Part shown: piece after piece, positions 17,746 through 26,082 of the stretch
How the letters are laid out: every line of letters begins with the position of its first letter
Numbering within the stretch: position 1 is the stretch's first letter
Source: Alphaproteobacteria bacterium
GTDB lineage: Bacteria; Pseudomonadota; Alphaproteobacteria; UBA2966
NCBI GenBank assembly: GCA_021296255.1
Contig: JAGWAU010000004.1
Location: 1-64,000, forward strand
Length of the DNA stretch: 64,000 nt
Reading direction: 5' to 3'
Program-made: the position numbers and the translations under genes
Notes under the pieces: generated by a model
What the model saw: only the letters and a program-made list of their open reading frames with translations
What the model was told of the DNA's origin: nothing
Databases searched by the model: none

Positions 17746-19640
17746 TCTGGACAATCCAACGATCCGTGTCCGCTGCTGCGTTGGCGGTATGCTTGGCCTC
17801 GCCGGCCCTGGCCATCGCGCTGCGGGAAACGCCTTCTCTCGCGGAGGCCGTCGCGTCGGGAGCTCTGCCGCCCGTCGCGGAGCGCGTTCCACTGACCCCC
17901 TTGGTCGTGAATCTGGCAAGCGACTCCAAGAAGCCGGGCCGGCATGGCGGAATCCTGAACATGCTGATCGGCCGTCCCAAGGACATCCGCCTCCTCGTGG
18001 TATACGGCTACGCGCGACTCGTCGGTTACGACGGCCGGTTTCAGCTGCAACCCGACATTTTGGAAAGCTTCGACGTCCGGGAAGGCCGCATATTCACGTT
18101 CAGGCTGCGTGAGGGTCACAAATGGTCCGACGGCCATCCCTTCACGGCGGAAGACTTCCGATACTACTGGGAAGACGTTGCCAACAACCCAAGCCTTGCT
18201 CCGTCGGGTCCGCCGCGCGACATGATCGTTGCGGGGAAACCCCCGCGATTCGAGGTCATCGACGATCACGCCGTGAAATACACTTGGCCGGCGCCCAACC
18301 CCTTCTTCCTGCCGCGCATCGCCGGGGCGTCACCCCTGTTCATCTACCGCCCGGCTCACTACCTGAAGCAGTTTCACCCCCGCTATGTCGGCGAAGCGGC
18401 AGCAGCCCGCCGCGCCGAAGAGGAGGGACAGCGAAGCTGGGCCGCGCTGCACAACAAGCGGGACAACCTTTACAAGTTCGACAATCCGGATCTGCCGACG
18501 CTGCAGCCCTGGCGGAACACGACCCGTCCACCGGCGCAGCGGTTTGCCGCCAAGCGCAATCCCTTCTTCCACCGCGTCGACACACGGGGTCGTCAGCTTC
18601 CGTACATCGACGACGTCGTGCTGGTGCAGACGGACGGAAGGCTGATCTCCGCCAAAACCGGAGCCGGCGAGTCGGACCTGCAGTCGCGGAACATCTCGTT
18701 CGACGACTACACGTTCCTCAAGGACGGTTCCGAACGCAACGGGTATGACGTGCATTTGTGGCGCACCGCGAAAGGGGCGCACCTCGCGTTGTTCCCGAAT
18801 CTTAACCACAACGATCGGGTCTGGCGGGAGGTGATTCGGGACCGGCGATTCCGGGAGGCCCTGAGTCTCGCGATCGACCGTCCGTTGATCAATCAGGCGC
18901 TCTATTTCGGACTCGCCTTGGAGCATCACAACACAGTGCTGCCACGGAGCCCTCTCTACGACGAGACGTACGCGCGAACCGAGTTCGATATCGAGAAGGC
19001 GAACAGGCTGCTGGACGAGATGGGCCTGACGGAATGGGACGACAACGAAACCCGCCTGTTGCCGGACGGGCGGCCCATTCACGTCATCGTCGAGACGGCC
19101 GGCGAGGACACCGAGCAAACGGACGTCCTCGAGCTGATCCGGGATGACTGGGCCAAGATCGGGATCCGGCTGTTCACCAAACCGTCCCAACGGGAAGTCT
19201 TCCGCAACCGCATCTTTTCCGGCGAGACCCTGATGTCGATCTGGTTCGGGCTGGAGAATGGGCTCGCCACGGCCGACACGAGCCCGCAGGAGTTGGCCCC
19301 GACGAGTCAGCTACAATTGCAGTGGCCGAAATGGGGCCAGTACTTTGAGACCAAGGGCAAGTCGGGAGAGCCGCCGGACATGGCGGTCGCCACCGAATTG
19401 GCGCGACTCAACGAGGAATGGTTGAGCGCCCCCACGACCCGGAAACGCGAACGCATTTGGCAGAGAATGTTGGGGATTCATCGCGACATGCTTTTCTCCA
19501 TCGGAATAGTTTCCGGCGTGCTGCAACCGGTCGTCGCCAGGAGGGGGTTGATGAACGTGCCCGCCAGGGCCGTCTACAACTGGGATCCCGGTGCTCACTT
19601 CGGGGTCTATCGGCCCGACACCTTCTGGTTCGCAAAGTGA
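17742..19640 (+). CDS. Peptide-type ABC transporter substrate-binding protein (YejA-like)
   Basis: This is a large SBP family 5 protein of 632 residues with an N-terminal signal peptide (VSAAALAVCLASPALA). The family features GRIFTFRLREGHKWSDGHPFTAEDF and RFREALSLAIDRPLINQ are present. The length and the long insertions are closer to YejA-type proteins than to DppA. No lipobox Cys is evident after the hydrophobic core, although a Cys lies inside it. It should bind a peptide or peptide-like ligand in the periplasm. The ATG overlaps the ATPase stop (ATGA). Confidence 0.88.
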   Translation: MIWTIQRSVSAAALAVCLASPALAIALRETPSLAEAVASGALPPVAERVPLTPLVVNLASDSKKPGRHGGILNMLIGRPKDIRLLVVYGYARLVGYDGRFQLQPDILESFDVREGRIFTFRLREGHKWSDGHPFTAEDFRYYWEDVANNPSLAPSGPPRDMIVAGKPPRFEVIDDHAVKYTWPAPNPFFLPRIAGASPLFIYRPAHYLKQFHPRYVGEAAAARRAEEEGQRSWAALHNKRDNLYKFDNPDLPTLQPWRNTTRPPAQRFAAKRNPFFHRVDTRGRQLPYIDDVVLVQTDGRLISAKTGAGESDLQSRNISFDDYTFLKDGSERNGYDVHLWRTAKGAHLALFPNLNHNDRVWREVIRDRRFREALSLAIDRPLINQALYFGLALEHHNTVLPRSPLYDETYARTEFDIEKANRLLDEMGLTEWDDNETRLLPDGRPIHVIVETAGEDTEQTDVLELIRDDWAKIGIRLFTKPSQREVFRNRIFSGETLMSIWFGLENGLATADTSPQELAPTSQLQLQWPKWGQYFETKGKSGEPPDMAVATELARLNEEWLSAPTTRKRERIWQRMLGIHRDMLFSIGIVSGVLQPVVARRGLMNVPARAVYNWDPGAHFGVYRPDTFWFAK

Positions 19641-19697
19641 CTGCGGTCGATGCCGGCCGGCCAATGATTGGTTGAGGTGGTTCGGGCGGGATCGGCG

Positions 19698-20723
19698 ATG
19701 TTCACATACTTTGTCCATCGAGTATTGATCATGATCCCCACGCTGCTGGCGATCAGCGTGTTGATCTTCATCATCATCCAGCTGCCCCCGGGCGACTATC
19801 TTTCGAACCAGATCCAGGAACTGAAAAGCCAAGGCGATACCGCCGCGCTGGCAAAGGTCGAATTTCTGCGCCATCAGTACGGACTGGACCGCCCGCTCGT
19901 CGAGCAATACGCGGTGTGGCTTGGCGTCTGGCCGGGTCCGAACGGGTTCTCCGGCCTCTTGCAAGGTGATCTCGGCTATTCCTTCGAGTTCGACCTGCCG
20001 GTGACCGACGTCGTCGGAGACCGGTTGTTGCTGTCCTTTATCGTGTCCTTCGCCACGATCGTCTTCACCTGGGTGGTATCGTTCCCCATCGGCGTGTATT
20101 CCGCGACCCATCAATACAGCATCGGCGATCACTCACTGACCTTTCTCGGATTCATCGGTCTGGCGACGCCCAATTTCCTGCTCGCGCTGGTGCTGATCTA
20201 TTTCGCCAACGTCACTTTCGGCACGTCGATCGGCGGCCTGATGGATCCCCGATACCTCGACCAGCCATGGTCGTGGGCAAAGTTCGTTTCCGTTCTCGAA
20301 CACCTGTGGATCCCTGTCATCGTCATCGGAACATCTGGCACTGCTGGCATGATTCGGAGGTTGCGCGCCAACCTGCTCGACGAGCTGCAAAAGCAATATG
20401 TGGTCACGGGCCGGGCAAAGGGCCTTCCGCCGCTCCGCCTCCTGATCAAGTATCCGTTGCGCGTCTCCCTCAACCCCTTCATCTCGGACATCGGAAACCT
20501 TCTGCCGCAGGTTATTTCGGGAGCCGCCATCGTATCCGTGGTTCTGTCGCTACCGACGACAGGCCCCATGCTGGTTCACGCATTGCAGTCCCAGGACCAG
20601 TATCTCGCGGGGTCGTTCCTGATGTTCCTGTCCCTGCTGACGGTCATCGGCATGTTCCTCTCCGATGTAGCGTTGGCCGCGCTGGATCCGCGAATCCGTC
20701 TTGGCGAGCAGGTGGTTCGATGA
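19698..20723 (+). CDS. ABC transporter permease (YejB/DppB-like)
   Basis: This 341-residue inner-membrane protein has the DppB-type architecture: an N-terminal helix (LIMIPTLLAISVLIFIII), a periplasmic loop, then a core with the EAA-like motif YVVTGRAKGLPPLRLL. ATG 19698, 57 bases after the substrate-binding gene, fits the first helix; an in-frame TTG at 19668 adds ten polar residues. It pairs with the next permease to form the channel. Confidence 0.9.
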   Translation: MFTYFVHRVLIMIPTLLAISVLIFIIIQLPPGDYLSNQIQELKSQGDTAALAKVEFLRHQYGLDRPLVEQYAVWLGVWPGPNGFSGLLQGDLGYSFEFDLPVTDVVGDRLLLSFIVSFATIVFTWVVSFPIGVYSATHQYSIGDHSLTFLGFIGLATPNFLLALVLIYFANVTFGTSIGGLMDPRYLDQPWSWAKFVSVLEHLWIPVIVIGTSGTAGMIRRLRANLLDELQKQYVVTGRAKGLPPLRLLIKYPLRVSLNPFISDIGNLLPQVISGAAIVSVVLSLPTTGPMLVHALQSQDQYLAGSFLMFLSLLTVIGMFLSDVALAALDPRIRLGEQVVR

Positions 20724-21898
20724 CCTTCCGCGCTCACTCCACGGTCGACGGCAAACTGGATCACTTCGTCAGTCGCGAGTCCTTCGACCCCCATTCGGTC
20801 GAACGTATGACGGCCGAGCAGGAACGGTATTACATGGCCTCGCAATGGCAGATGATGTGGTGGAAGTTCCTCCGCCATCGCCTTGCCGTCGCGTCCGGCA
20901 TCGTATTGGCAGTGTTCTACCTGTCCATTCTGATCAGCGAGTTCCTGGCGCCCTACCATCTCCATTCGCGCGACGCAAAGCACATTTTCGCGCCGCCACA
21001 GGAATTGCATCTGTTCCATGAAGACGAGTTCGTCGGTCCCTTCGTGTATGGGCTGAGCTACCGCCTCAACATGGAGAATCTGAAACGCGAGTACACGTCG
21101 GACCCTGATTTGGTTCAGCCCATTCGGTTCTTCTGCTCCGGGGACACGTACGAATTCTGGGGCCTCTTCGAGGCCAGCCTCCACCTGATGTGCCCTGCGG
21201 AAGGAGGGACGCTGTACCTTCTGGGAACCGACCGGCTGGGTCGCGACATGCTGTCCCGGATCGTCTACGGCACGCGGATTTCGCTGACCGTCGGCTTGAT
21301 CGGCATTTCGATCAGCTTCCTTCTCGGTCTGTTCTTCGGCGGCGTATCGGGCTATTTCGGCGGATGGTGGGACACCCTGACCCAGCGGCTTATCGAAATC
21401 ATCCGATCCTTTCCCGAACTGCCCCTCTGGATGGCGCTGTCCGCGGCCCTCCCCGTGACCTGGAGTCCGACGCTCATCTATTTCGGCATCACCATCATCC
21501 TGGGCCTCATCGACTGGACTGGACTAGCGCGCGCCGTCCGAGGGAAGATTCTGGCATTGCGAGAGGAGGACTTCGCGACGGCGGCCCAACTCATGGGGGC
21601 CAGCTCCTCCCGTATCATCGGACGGCACCTGATACCGAGCTTCATGAGCCATCTCATCGCATCCGCGACTCTCTCCATTCCCTCGATGATCCTGGGTGAA
21701 ACGGCGCTCTCGTTCCTGGGACTTGGTCTTCGCCCTCCGATCACGAGTTGGGGCGTGCTTCTCAACGAGGCTCAGAACATCAATGTCGTCGCGCTGTACC
21801 CCTGGCTGATGTTACCGGTGGTGCCCGTCATCATCGTCGTGCTGACGCTCAATTTCTTCGGCGACGGACTGCGGGACGCCGCGGATCCGTATCGTTGA
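20720..21898 (+). CDS. ABC transporter permease (YejE/DppC-like), with a long periplasmic insert
   Basis: This is the second channel subunit, 392 residues, starting at an ATG that overlaps the previous stop. After the first helix (about residues 60-80), roughly 100 residues form a periplasmic segment before the GTDRLGRDMLSRI motif, longer than in DppC. The core carries the EAA motif DFATAAQLMGASSSRIIGRHLIP and ends with FLGLGLRPPITSWG. It completes the importer in the order ATPase, binding protein, permease B, permease E. The operon ends 62 bases before the convergent cyclase gene. Confidence 0.9.
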   Translation: MTFRAHSTVDGKLDHFVSRESFDPHSVERMTAEQERYYMASQWQMMWWKFLRHRLAVASGIVLAVFYLSILISEFLAPYHLHSRDAKHIFAPPQELHLFHEDEFVGPFVYGLSYRLNMENLKREYTSDPDLVQPIRFFCSGDTYEFWGLFEASLHLMCPAEGGTLYLLGTDRLGRDMLSRIVYGTRISLTVGLIGISISFLLGLFFGGVSGYFGGWWDTLTQRLIEIIRSFPELPLWMALSAALPVTWSPTLIYFGITIILGLIDWTGLARAVRGKILALREEDFATAAQLMGASSSRIIGRHLIPSFMSHLIASATLSIPSMILGETALSFLGLGLRPPITSWGVLLNEAQNINVVALYPWLMLPVVPVIIVVLTLNFFGDGLRDAADPYR

Positions 21899-21960
21899 CC
21901 GTCGCTCGTGCTGTCGACTTCCGTCGAACGCTCCCGGCAGTGCGGCGACGGCCGTCGCGG

Positions 21961-23325
21961 TTACGGGGCCAGGATCACCAAGTTGATCGGCTGCTCGACG
22001 CCGCCGACCGCGGCCTTCTCGAGCACGTGGCGCCGCCGTGGAGACACATAACCCTGCGCGCGCGCCGTCCCGTACGCCTGCTCCGTGGTGAGCGCCACGA
22101 CGCCCGCGGCCTTGTTGTGTTTCTCCAGCTTGGCGGCGAGGTTCACGGCATCTCCGATCACAGTGTACTCAAGCCTTTTGGGGTCGCCCACGGCGCCGAA
22201 GATCACTGGCCCCGTGGCCACGGCGAATCCGATTTCGAGGGGTCGCGCGCCTACCGCGCGACGGTCTTCCTGCCAAGCCTCCGTCACGGTCACGAGTTCA
22301 TCGACGGCGCTCAGGGCATCGGCGGCCCAGGTCTCCGATCTGGATGCCGCGCCGAACGTCGCCATGATGCCGTCACCCAGATATTTGTCGATGCTGCCGC
22401 CACGACCCTGAATCGTCTTGCCCATCCGTGCTTCGTATTCGGCTAACAAGGTCATCAGGGCATCGGGCGACAACTCCGAGGCGAGTTGCGTGAAACCGCG
22501 GATGTCGCAGAACAATACGGCCGCGTCGACGAGTTCCCCCTGGCCCGGCTCGATCCGCTGCTCGGCTTTGGTGATCTGATCCGCGACCTCCGGGGAGAAG
22601 AACCGCGACAGATCTTCGGCCGCCGCGCCTTCCGTCACGGACCGGACCAACAGTCGTCGCGCCCGAACGATCGCCAGGGCGAGGATCGCGGTGACGACGA
22701 GGATGGAGACGATCTTGTCGAATTCGGCACCCAGAAGAATCTGGGTCGACGTCATGTAAAGCACGAAATCGCGCGTGATCCCGTCGGTTCCCTCGGCCAC
22801 CGACATACCGACCATGAACAACCACCCCACGGCGGCGGTCGAACCGGCCAACAGCACAAAGAAGGCGTCGAACCTCAGCGCTCGCAGGGCGATGAAAATG
22901 AACACGTAGAGGAGTGTAGGAGCTTTCAGAACGAACGCCGTCGGCTGTTCGTACTGGATATGAAAACTCCAGATGAGCCCCATGAGCAAGGCCATGTCGA
23001 CGATCACGGAAAGGGTCAGGAACCACCGGGTCAGGGCATTGCGGTATCCCAGAAGAAGGCGTACGCCCGTGAAGGCGAGATAGGCCGTCAATGCCCACGG
23101 TACCGGCGTGATCGCGACGTCTGTGTCGAAGGTCTTGGGCGATAACGAGTACAGCGTCCCGAAGACGCAGACCACGCCGAGCTGGACCCAGCCGATCAGT
23201 ATCTCGCTTTGGGCCTGCTGCCGCCCGATTGCCGTGCGTACGCGCTCGGGAAGCCCGAGCCCTGTTTCACCGAACAGCAGAAGCTTCAGCATCGTCAATG
23301 GACGACCTCTGAGCGGAACAGACAT
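21961..23325 (-). CDS. Membrane-bound class III adenylate/guanylate cyclase
   Basis: This 454-residue protein has about six transmembrane helices in residues 30-240 (for example ILIGWVQLGVVCVFGTLYSL and FVLLAGSTAAVGWLFMVGM), then a class III cyclase domain. The metal-binding Asp is in VLFCDIRGFTQLA and the second in KYLGDGIMATFG; EYTVIGDAVNLAAKLE is the dimer and ribose region. ATG 23325, with AGGA about eight bases upstream, is preferred over the earlier start at 23391. Cyclase activity is likely; the choice of ATP or GTP is not certain. It could supply the ligand for the cNMP-binding protein at 5078, but that link is inference. Confidence 0.88.
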   Translation of the reverse strand: MSVPLRGRPLTMLKLLLFGETGLGLPERVRTAIGRQQAQSEILIGWVQLGVVCVFGTLYSLSPKTFDTDVAITPVPWALTAYLAFTGVRLLLGYRNALTRWFLTLSVIVDMALLMGLIWSFHIQYEQPTAFVLKAPTLLYVFIFIALRALRFDAFFVLLAGSTAAVGWLFMVGMSVAEGTDGITRDFVLYMTSTQILLGAEFDKIVSILVVTAILALAIVRARRLLVRSVTEGAAAEDLSRFFSPEVADQITKAEQRIEPGQGELVDAAVLFCDIRGFTQLASELSPDALMTLLAEYEARMGKTIQGRGGSIDKYLGDGIMATFGAASRSETWAADALSAVDELVTVTEAWQEDRRAVGARPLEIGFAVATGPVIFGAVGDPKRLEYTVIGDAVNLAAKLEKHNKAAGVVALTTEQAYGTARAQGYVSPRRRHVLEKAAVGGVEQPINLVILAP

Positions 23326-23412
23326 CGGTTTCCTTTCGTTGCGCTTATATGTCGCATACCCCGGGCACGTTCGCAGTTCACGTTCATTCACACTGTCGCG
23401 TGCATGACGTGC

Positions 23413-24249
23413 TCAGGAGATCTTTCGCAGCCACAGGCTCGATTCGAACGCGCCCGGAAGAACGGGCAGATGCCGCACAACACTCGCTTCGAAGATGGCC
23501 GGCATCGCAGTCGTCACGTAGTGACTCGAAAACACCGTCTCGTAACCCCCGAGAACGAGTTGCGTCACGGCGGCCTGCTCGTTATAGCCGCGCCAGCCCC
23601 ACTCGGCCGGGTAGTCGTCAGGTAGGAACACGTCATGGAAGTGTATCCAAATGCCTTTGGGGAGCGGGGGAAGTACGCGATTCAGGATGACGTCGACATC
23701 GCTGCCCGGCATCAGCACGTGACTCGAGTCGATCACCAGGAAATCACCCGATTGAAGGGCGTCAAACGGTCCAGTGCCGGCCTCCTGGACCGTCGCCTCT
23801 AGGAACCGGACGTCGAGACCGGACAGCGTAGCGCGCGGGCTTGGATCGACCGCGGTGACGGTACACGGGAACCCGCCGTCGGAAACGGCCCGGGCGATGA
23901 AGCGTGTGGAGTGGCCCGACCCCACCTCGACCACCCGCGACGGTCGCTCGTGACGGAGCAGGGTGTAAAGGATCGCGGCGTCGAGGCGGGGAAACCAGTC
24001 CTGTTCCCATCGCGGCGCGGGGGCGGGCTCGGTGCCGATGCCATTCAGGTCGTCGCCGAAGGATTCGGCGAGCGAAAGGATGTGCCCGAACGTCGCTTCA
24101 CGGTCGGCGAGGTGTCGGTGAATCGGTTCGTACGGAGCGTTGGCGCCCGGATGCGGCAGGTGCCCGGCATAACGGTGGGGGATGAAGAAGCCGCGCTTCG
24201 CGAGCCCCAGGACCGTCATCAAGCCGAGCCGCAGCGCTCGAAATTTCAT
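23413..24249 (-). CDS. Class I SAM-dependent methyltransferase
   Basis: This 278-residue protein has SAM motif I as VVEVGSGHSTRFIARA, the acidic loop in TAVDPSPRA and an IDSSH segment resembling the Methyltransf_24 type. An N-terminal region of about 70 residues (basic, with a short hydrophobic start) precedes the fold. The methyl acceptor is unknown. It starts six bases after the MBL-fold gene stop and so is probably co-transcribed with it. Confidence 0.82.
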   Translation of the reverse strand: MKFRALRLGLMTVLGLAKRGFFIPHRYAGHLPHPGANAPYEPIHRHLADREATFGHILSLAESFGDDLNGIGTEPAPAPRWEQDWFPRLDAAILYTLLRHERPSRVVEVGSGHSTRFIARAVSDGGFPCTVTAVDPSPRATLSGLDVRFLEATVQEAGTGPFDALQSGDFLVIDSSHVLMPGSDVDVILNRVLPPLPKGIWIHFHDVFLPDDYPAEWGWRGYNEQAAVTQLVLGGYETVFSSHYVTTAMPAIFEASVVRHLPVLPGAFESSLWLRKIS

Positions 24250-24255
24250 GCGGAA

Positions 24256-25122
24256 TCAGAGCAGGTCGATGACGAGCCCCTCGCGCGCCATCACCGATCC
24301 CGGACGCCGGGCTTCCAACTGCTCCGCTACACCATCCAGGAAATCGTCAGTGTGATTCGGATCGTGGTGGAACAGGACGAATGTCCTGACGTTCGCGGCA
24401 TCGCAGAGCCGGACTCCCTCCTGCCAGGTCGAATGTCCCCATCCCACCCGGTTGGAATATTCATCGTCGGTATACATGCCGTCGTAGGCGACGTAGTCGG
24501 CGCCTGCAATGAGCCCGACGATGTTCTGGTCGAGCCGGTCCTCCGCGTGCTCCGTATCCGTGAGGTAGCAGAACGACTTCCCCTTGTAGTCGATGCGGTA
24601 TCCCGTCGCGCGGTTGGGGTGGTTGAGTTCGGCCGTCCTCACCGAGATTCCCGGTTTGACGTCGACGGTCTGGCCTGCGGAAAAGTCGTGGTAGCTCATA
24701 TTTGCGGCGAAGATCTTCAGGGGCACCGGAAACAACGGGGCCATCATCATGTCGATCAAGACCTGTTCGAGCGTCATGTCTGGAAGCAGGTGTCCGGCCC
24801 AGATCCGGAACGTGTTGTCGGGGTTGTAGAAAGGATCGAAGAACGGAATGCCGCAGACATGATCGAAATGGGTATGCGTCAAAAACACGTCCGCATCGAT
24901 GGGTTTGCTCTGATCGAGAGAGCGACCCAGATAGCGAGCGCCCGTTCCGGCATCTAGTACGATCAGATGCTCGCCGCAGCGAACTTCAAGGCATGACGTG
25001 TTTCCACCATAGCGGAGAATATCGGGATCGGAGCATGGAATGCTTCCGCGAACTCCCCAAAACCTCACGCTGAATACGTCCGAAGCGGCCAAACGCCCCC
25101 CTTCGGCCAATGCCCGCACCAC
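24256..25122 (-). CDS. MBL-fold metallo-hydrolase
   Basis: This 288-residue protein has all metal ligands of a metallo-beta-lactamase fold: HTHFDH (about residues 82-87), the LNHPN His, the YDGMY Asp and the late HHDPNH His. The opening VRFWGVRGSIPCSD and YGGNTSCLEV are typical of the group often labelled cAMP-phosphodiesterase-like or PhnP/RNase Z-like. Cyclic nucleotide phosphodiester cleavage is therefore one possibility, interesting next to the cyclase, but unproven. The start is GTG 25122. It is followed closely by the methyltransferase. Confidence 0.83.
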   Translation of the reverse strand: MVRALAEGGRLAASDVFSVRFWGVRGSIPCSDPDILRYGGNTSCLEVRCGEHLIVLDAGTGARYLGRSLDQSKPIDADVFLTHTHFDHVCGIPFFDPFYNPDNTFRIWAGHLLPDMTLEQVLIDMMMAPLFPVPLKIFAANMSYHDFSAGQTVDVKPGISVRTAELNHPNRATGYRIDYKGKSFCYLTDTEHAEDRLDQNIVGLIAGADYVAYDGMYTDDEYSNRVGWGHSTWQEGVRLCDAANVRTFVLFHHDPNHTDDFLDGVAEQLEARRPGSVMAREGLVIDLL

Positions 25123-25182
25123 GGGTTGCCCGCGGCATTGTGCCCCACCGCGATATGACGTGAAAGGGCAAAATCGGGAAGG

Positions 25183-25236
25183 TTGGGGTCCGACCCCAAT
25201 TCGTTCCGGAACGGTTGAGTTGGACCGGAACCGTTC
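25183..25236. repeat. Two stem-loops after the response-regulator gene, one REP-like
   Basis: The first hairpin has arms GAACGGTT (25209-25216) and AACCGTTC (25229-25236) with a 12-base loop; its right arm touches the regulator's stop codon. The second has arms TTGGGGT (25183-25189) and ACCCCAA (25193-25199) with a 3-base loop. Neither has a strong T-run on the minus strand, so termination is possible but not obvious. The first resembles the hairpins at 34836 and 54849. Confidence 0.6.
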
Positions 25237-25922
25237 TAGGGAACCAGCCGATAACCGCCGGGTTCGGTGACCAGAATCTGCGCTTCGGACGGATTGCGCT
25301 CTATTTTTTGGCGAAGGCGATAGATGTGCGTTTCAAGCGTGTGGGTCGTCACGCCGGTATTGTACCCCCAAACCTCCGACAGAAGCGTATCCCGGGACAC
25401 GACTCTTGAGCCCGCCCGATAGAGATACTTGAGAATAGAAGTCTCCTTCTCCGTCAGGCGGACCTTTTGCCCGCCTTCTTCCTCGGTCAGGAGCTTCGCG
25501 CTCGGACGGAATACGAAAGGCCCGATATTGAAGACGGCGTCTTCACTCTGTTCATGCTGCCTGAGCTGGGCCCGCATCCGCGCGACCAGAACCCCCATCT
25601 TGAACGGCTTGGTAATGTAGTCGTTGGCACCCGACTCCAATCCCAGGATCGTGTCCGCATCCGAGTCGGCACCGGTCAACATGATGATGGGGCACTTGAC
25701 TCCGGCGCGCCGCATCATCCGGCAAACTTCCCGACCATCCAGGTCGGGGAGGCCGATATCGAGCAGCACCAGGTCGTAGTGCTCGCTCTTTACGTCCTCC
25801 AGCGCACCGCCGCCGTTGTTCGCGGAGGTCGTCTGAAATTCCTCGTGCATGTCGAGTTGCTCGGACAACGAGTCACGCAGCGCCTCATCATCTTCGACCA
25901 GTAGAACTCTCTTCGCCGTCAT
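25236..25922 (-). CDS. OmpR/PhoB-family response regulator
   Basis: This 228-residue protein has a receiver domain (acidic pair EDDE near residue 10, phospho-Asp in LVLLDIGLPDLDG, Lys in YITKPF) and a C-terminal winged-helix domain (SRDTLLSEVWGYNTGVTTHTLETHIYRLRQKIE). No histidine kinase gene is next to it in the window, so its kinase lies elsewhere. It is divergent from ribA across 160 bases. Targets are unknown. Confidence 0.9.
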   Translation of the reverse strand: MTAKRVLLVEDDEALRDSLSEQLDMHEEFQTTSANNGGGALEDVKSEHYDLVLLDIGLPDLDGREVCRMMRRAGVKCPIIMLTGADSDADTILGLESGANDYITKPFKMGVLVARMRAQLRQHEQSEDAVFNIGPFVFRPSAKLLTEEEGGQKVRLTEKETSILKYLYRAGSRVVSRDTLLSEVWGYNTGVTTHTLETHIYRLRQKIERNPSEAQILVTEPGGYRLVP

Positions 25923-26082
25923 TCGGTGCCTGCCGTTTCAGTCCAGGTCTGCCGCCAAGAATGCTACACAAGCCGAAGCCCGACAACCTTCCGAACTTCT
26001 GTCCCTGAAGACTTGACGCCGGTCTCGAAGCTTCCACCGCCCCACGATCTCCCATCGCTTCATTGGTCTATACTGCCGCGCC

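Noticed and set aside
21945-21958. 14-base perfect palindrome GCGACGGCCGTCGC as a terminator between convergent genes
   Set aside because: It has no loop and no T-run on either side; likely a chance GC palindrome.
25923-26082. FMN riboswitch upstream of ribA
   Set aside because: None of the conserved RFN element blocks are visible in these 160 bases.
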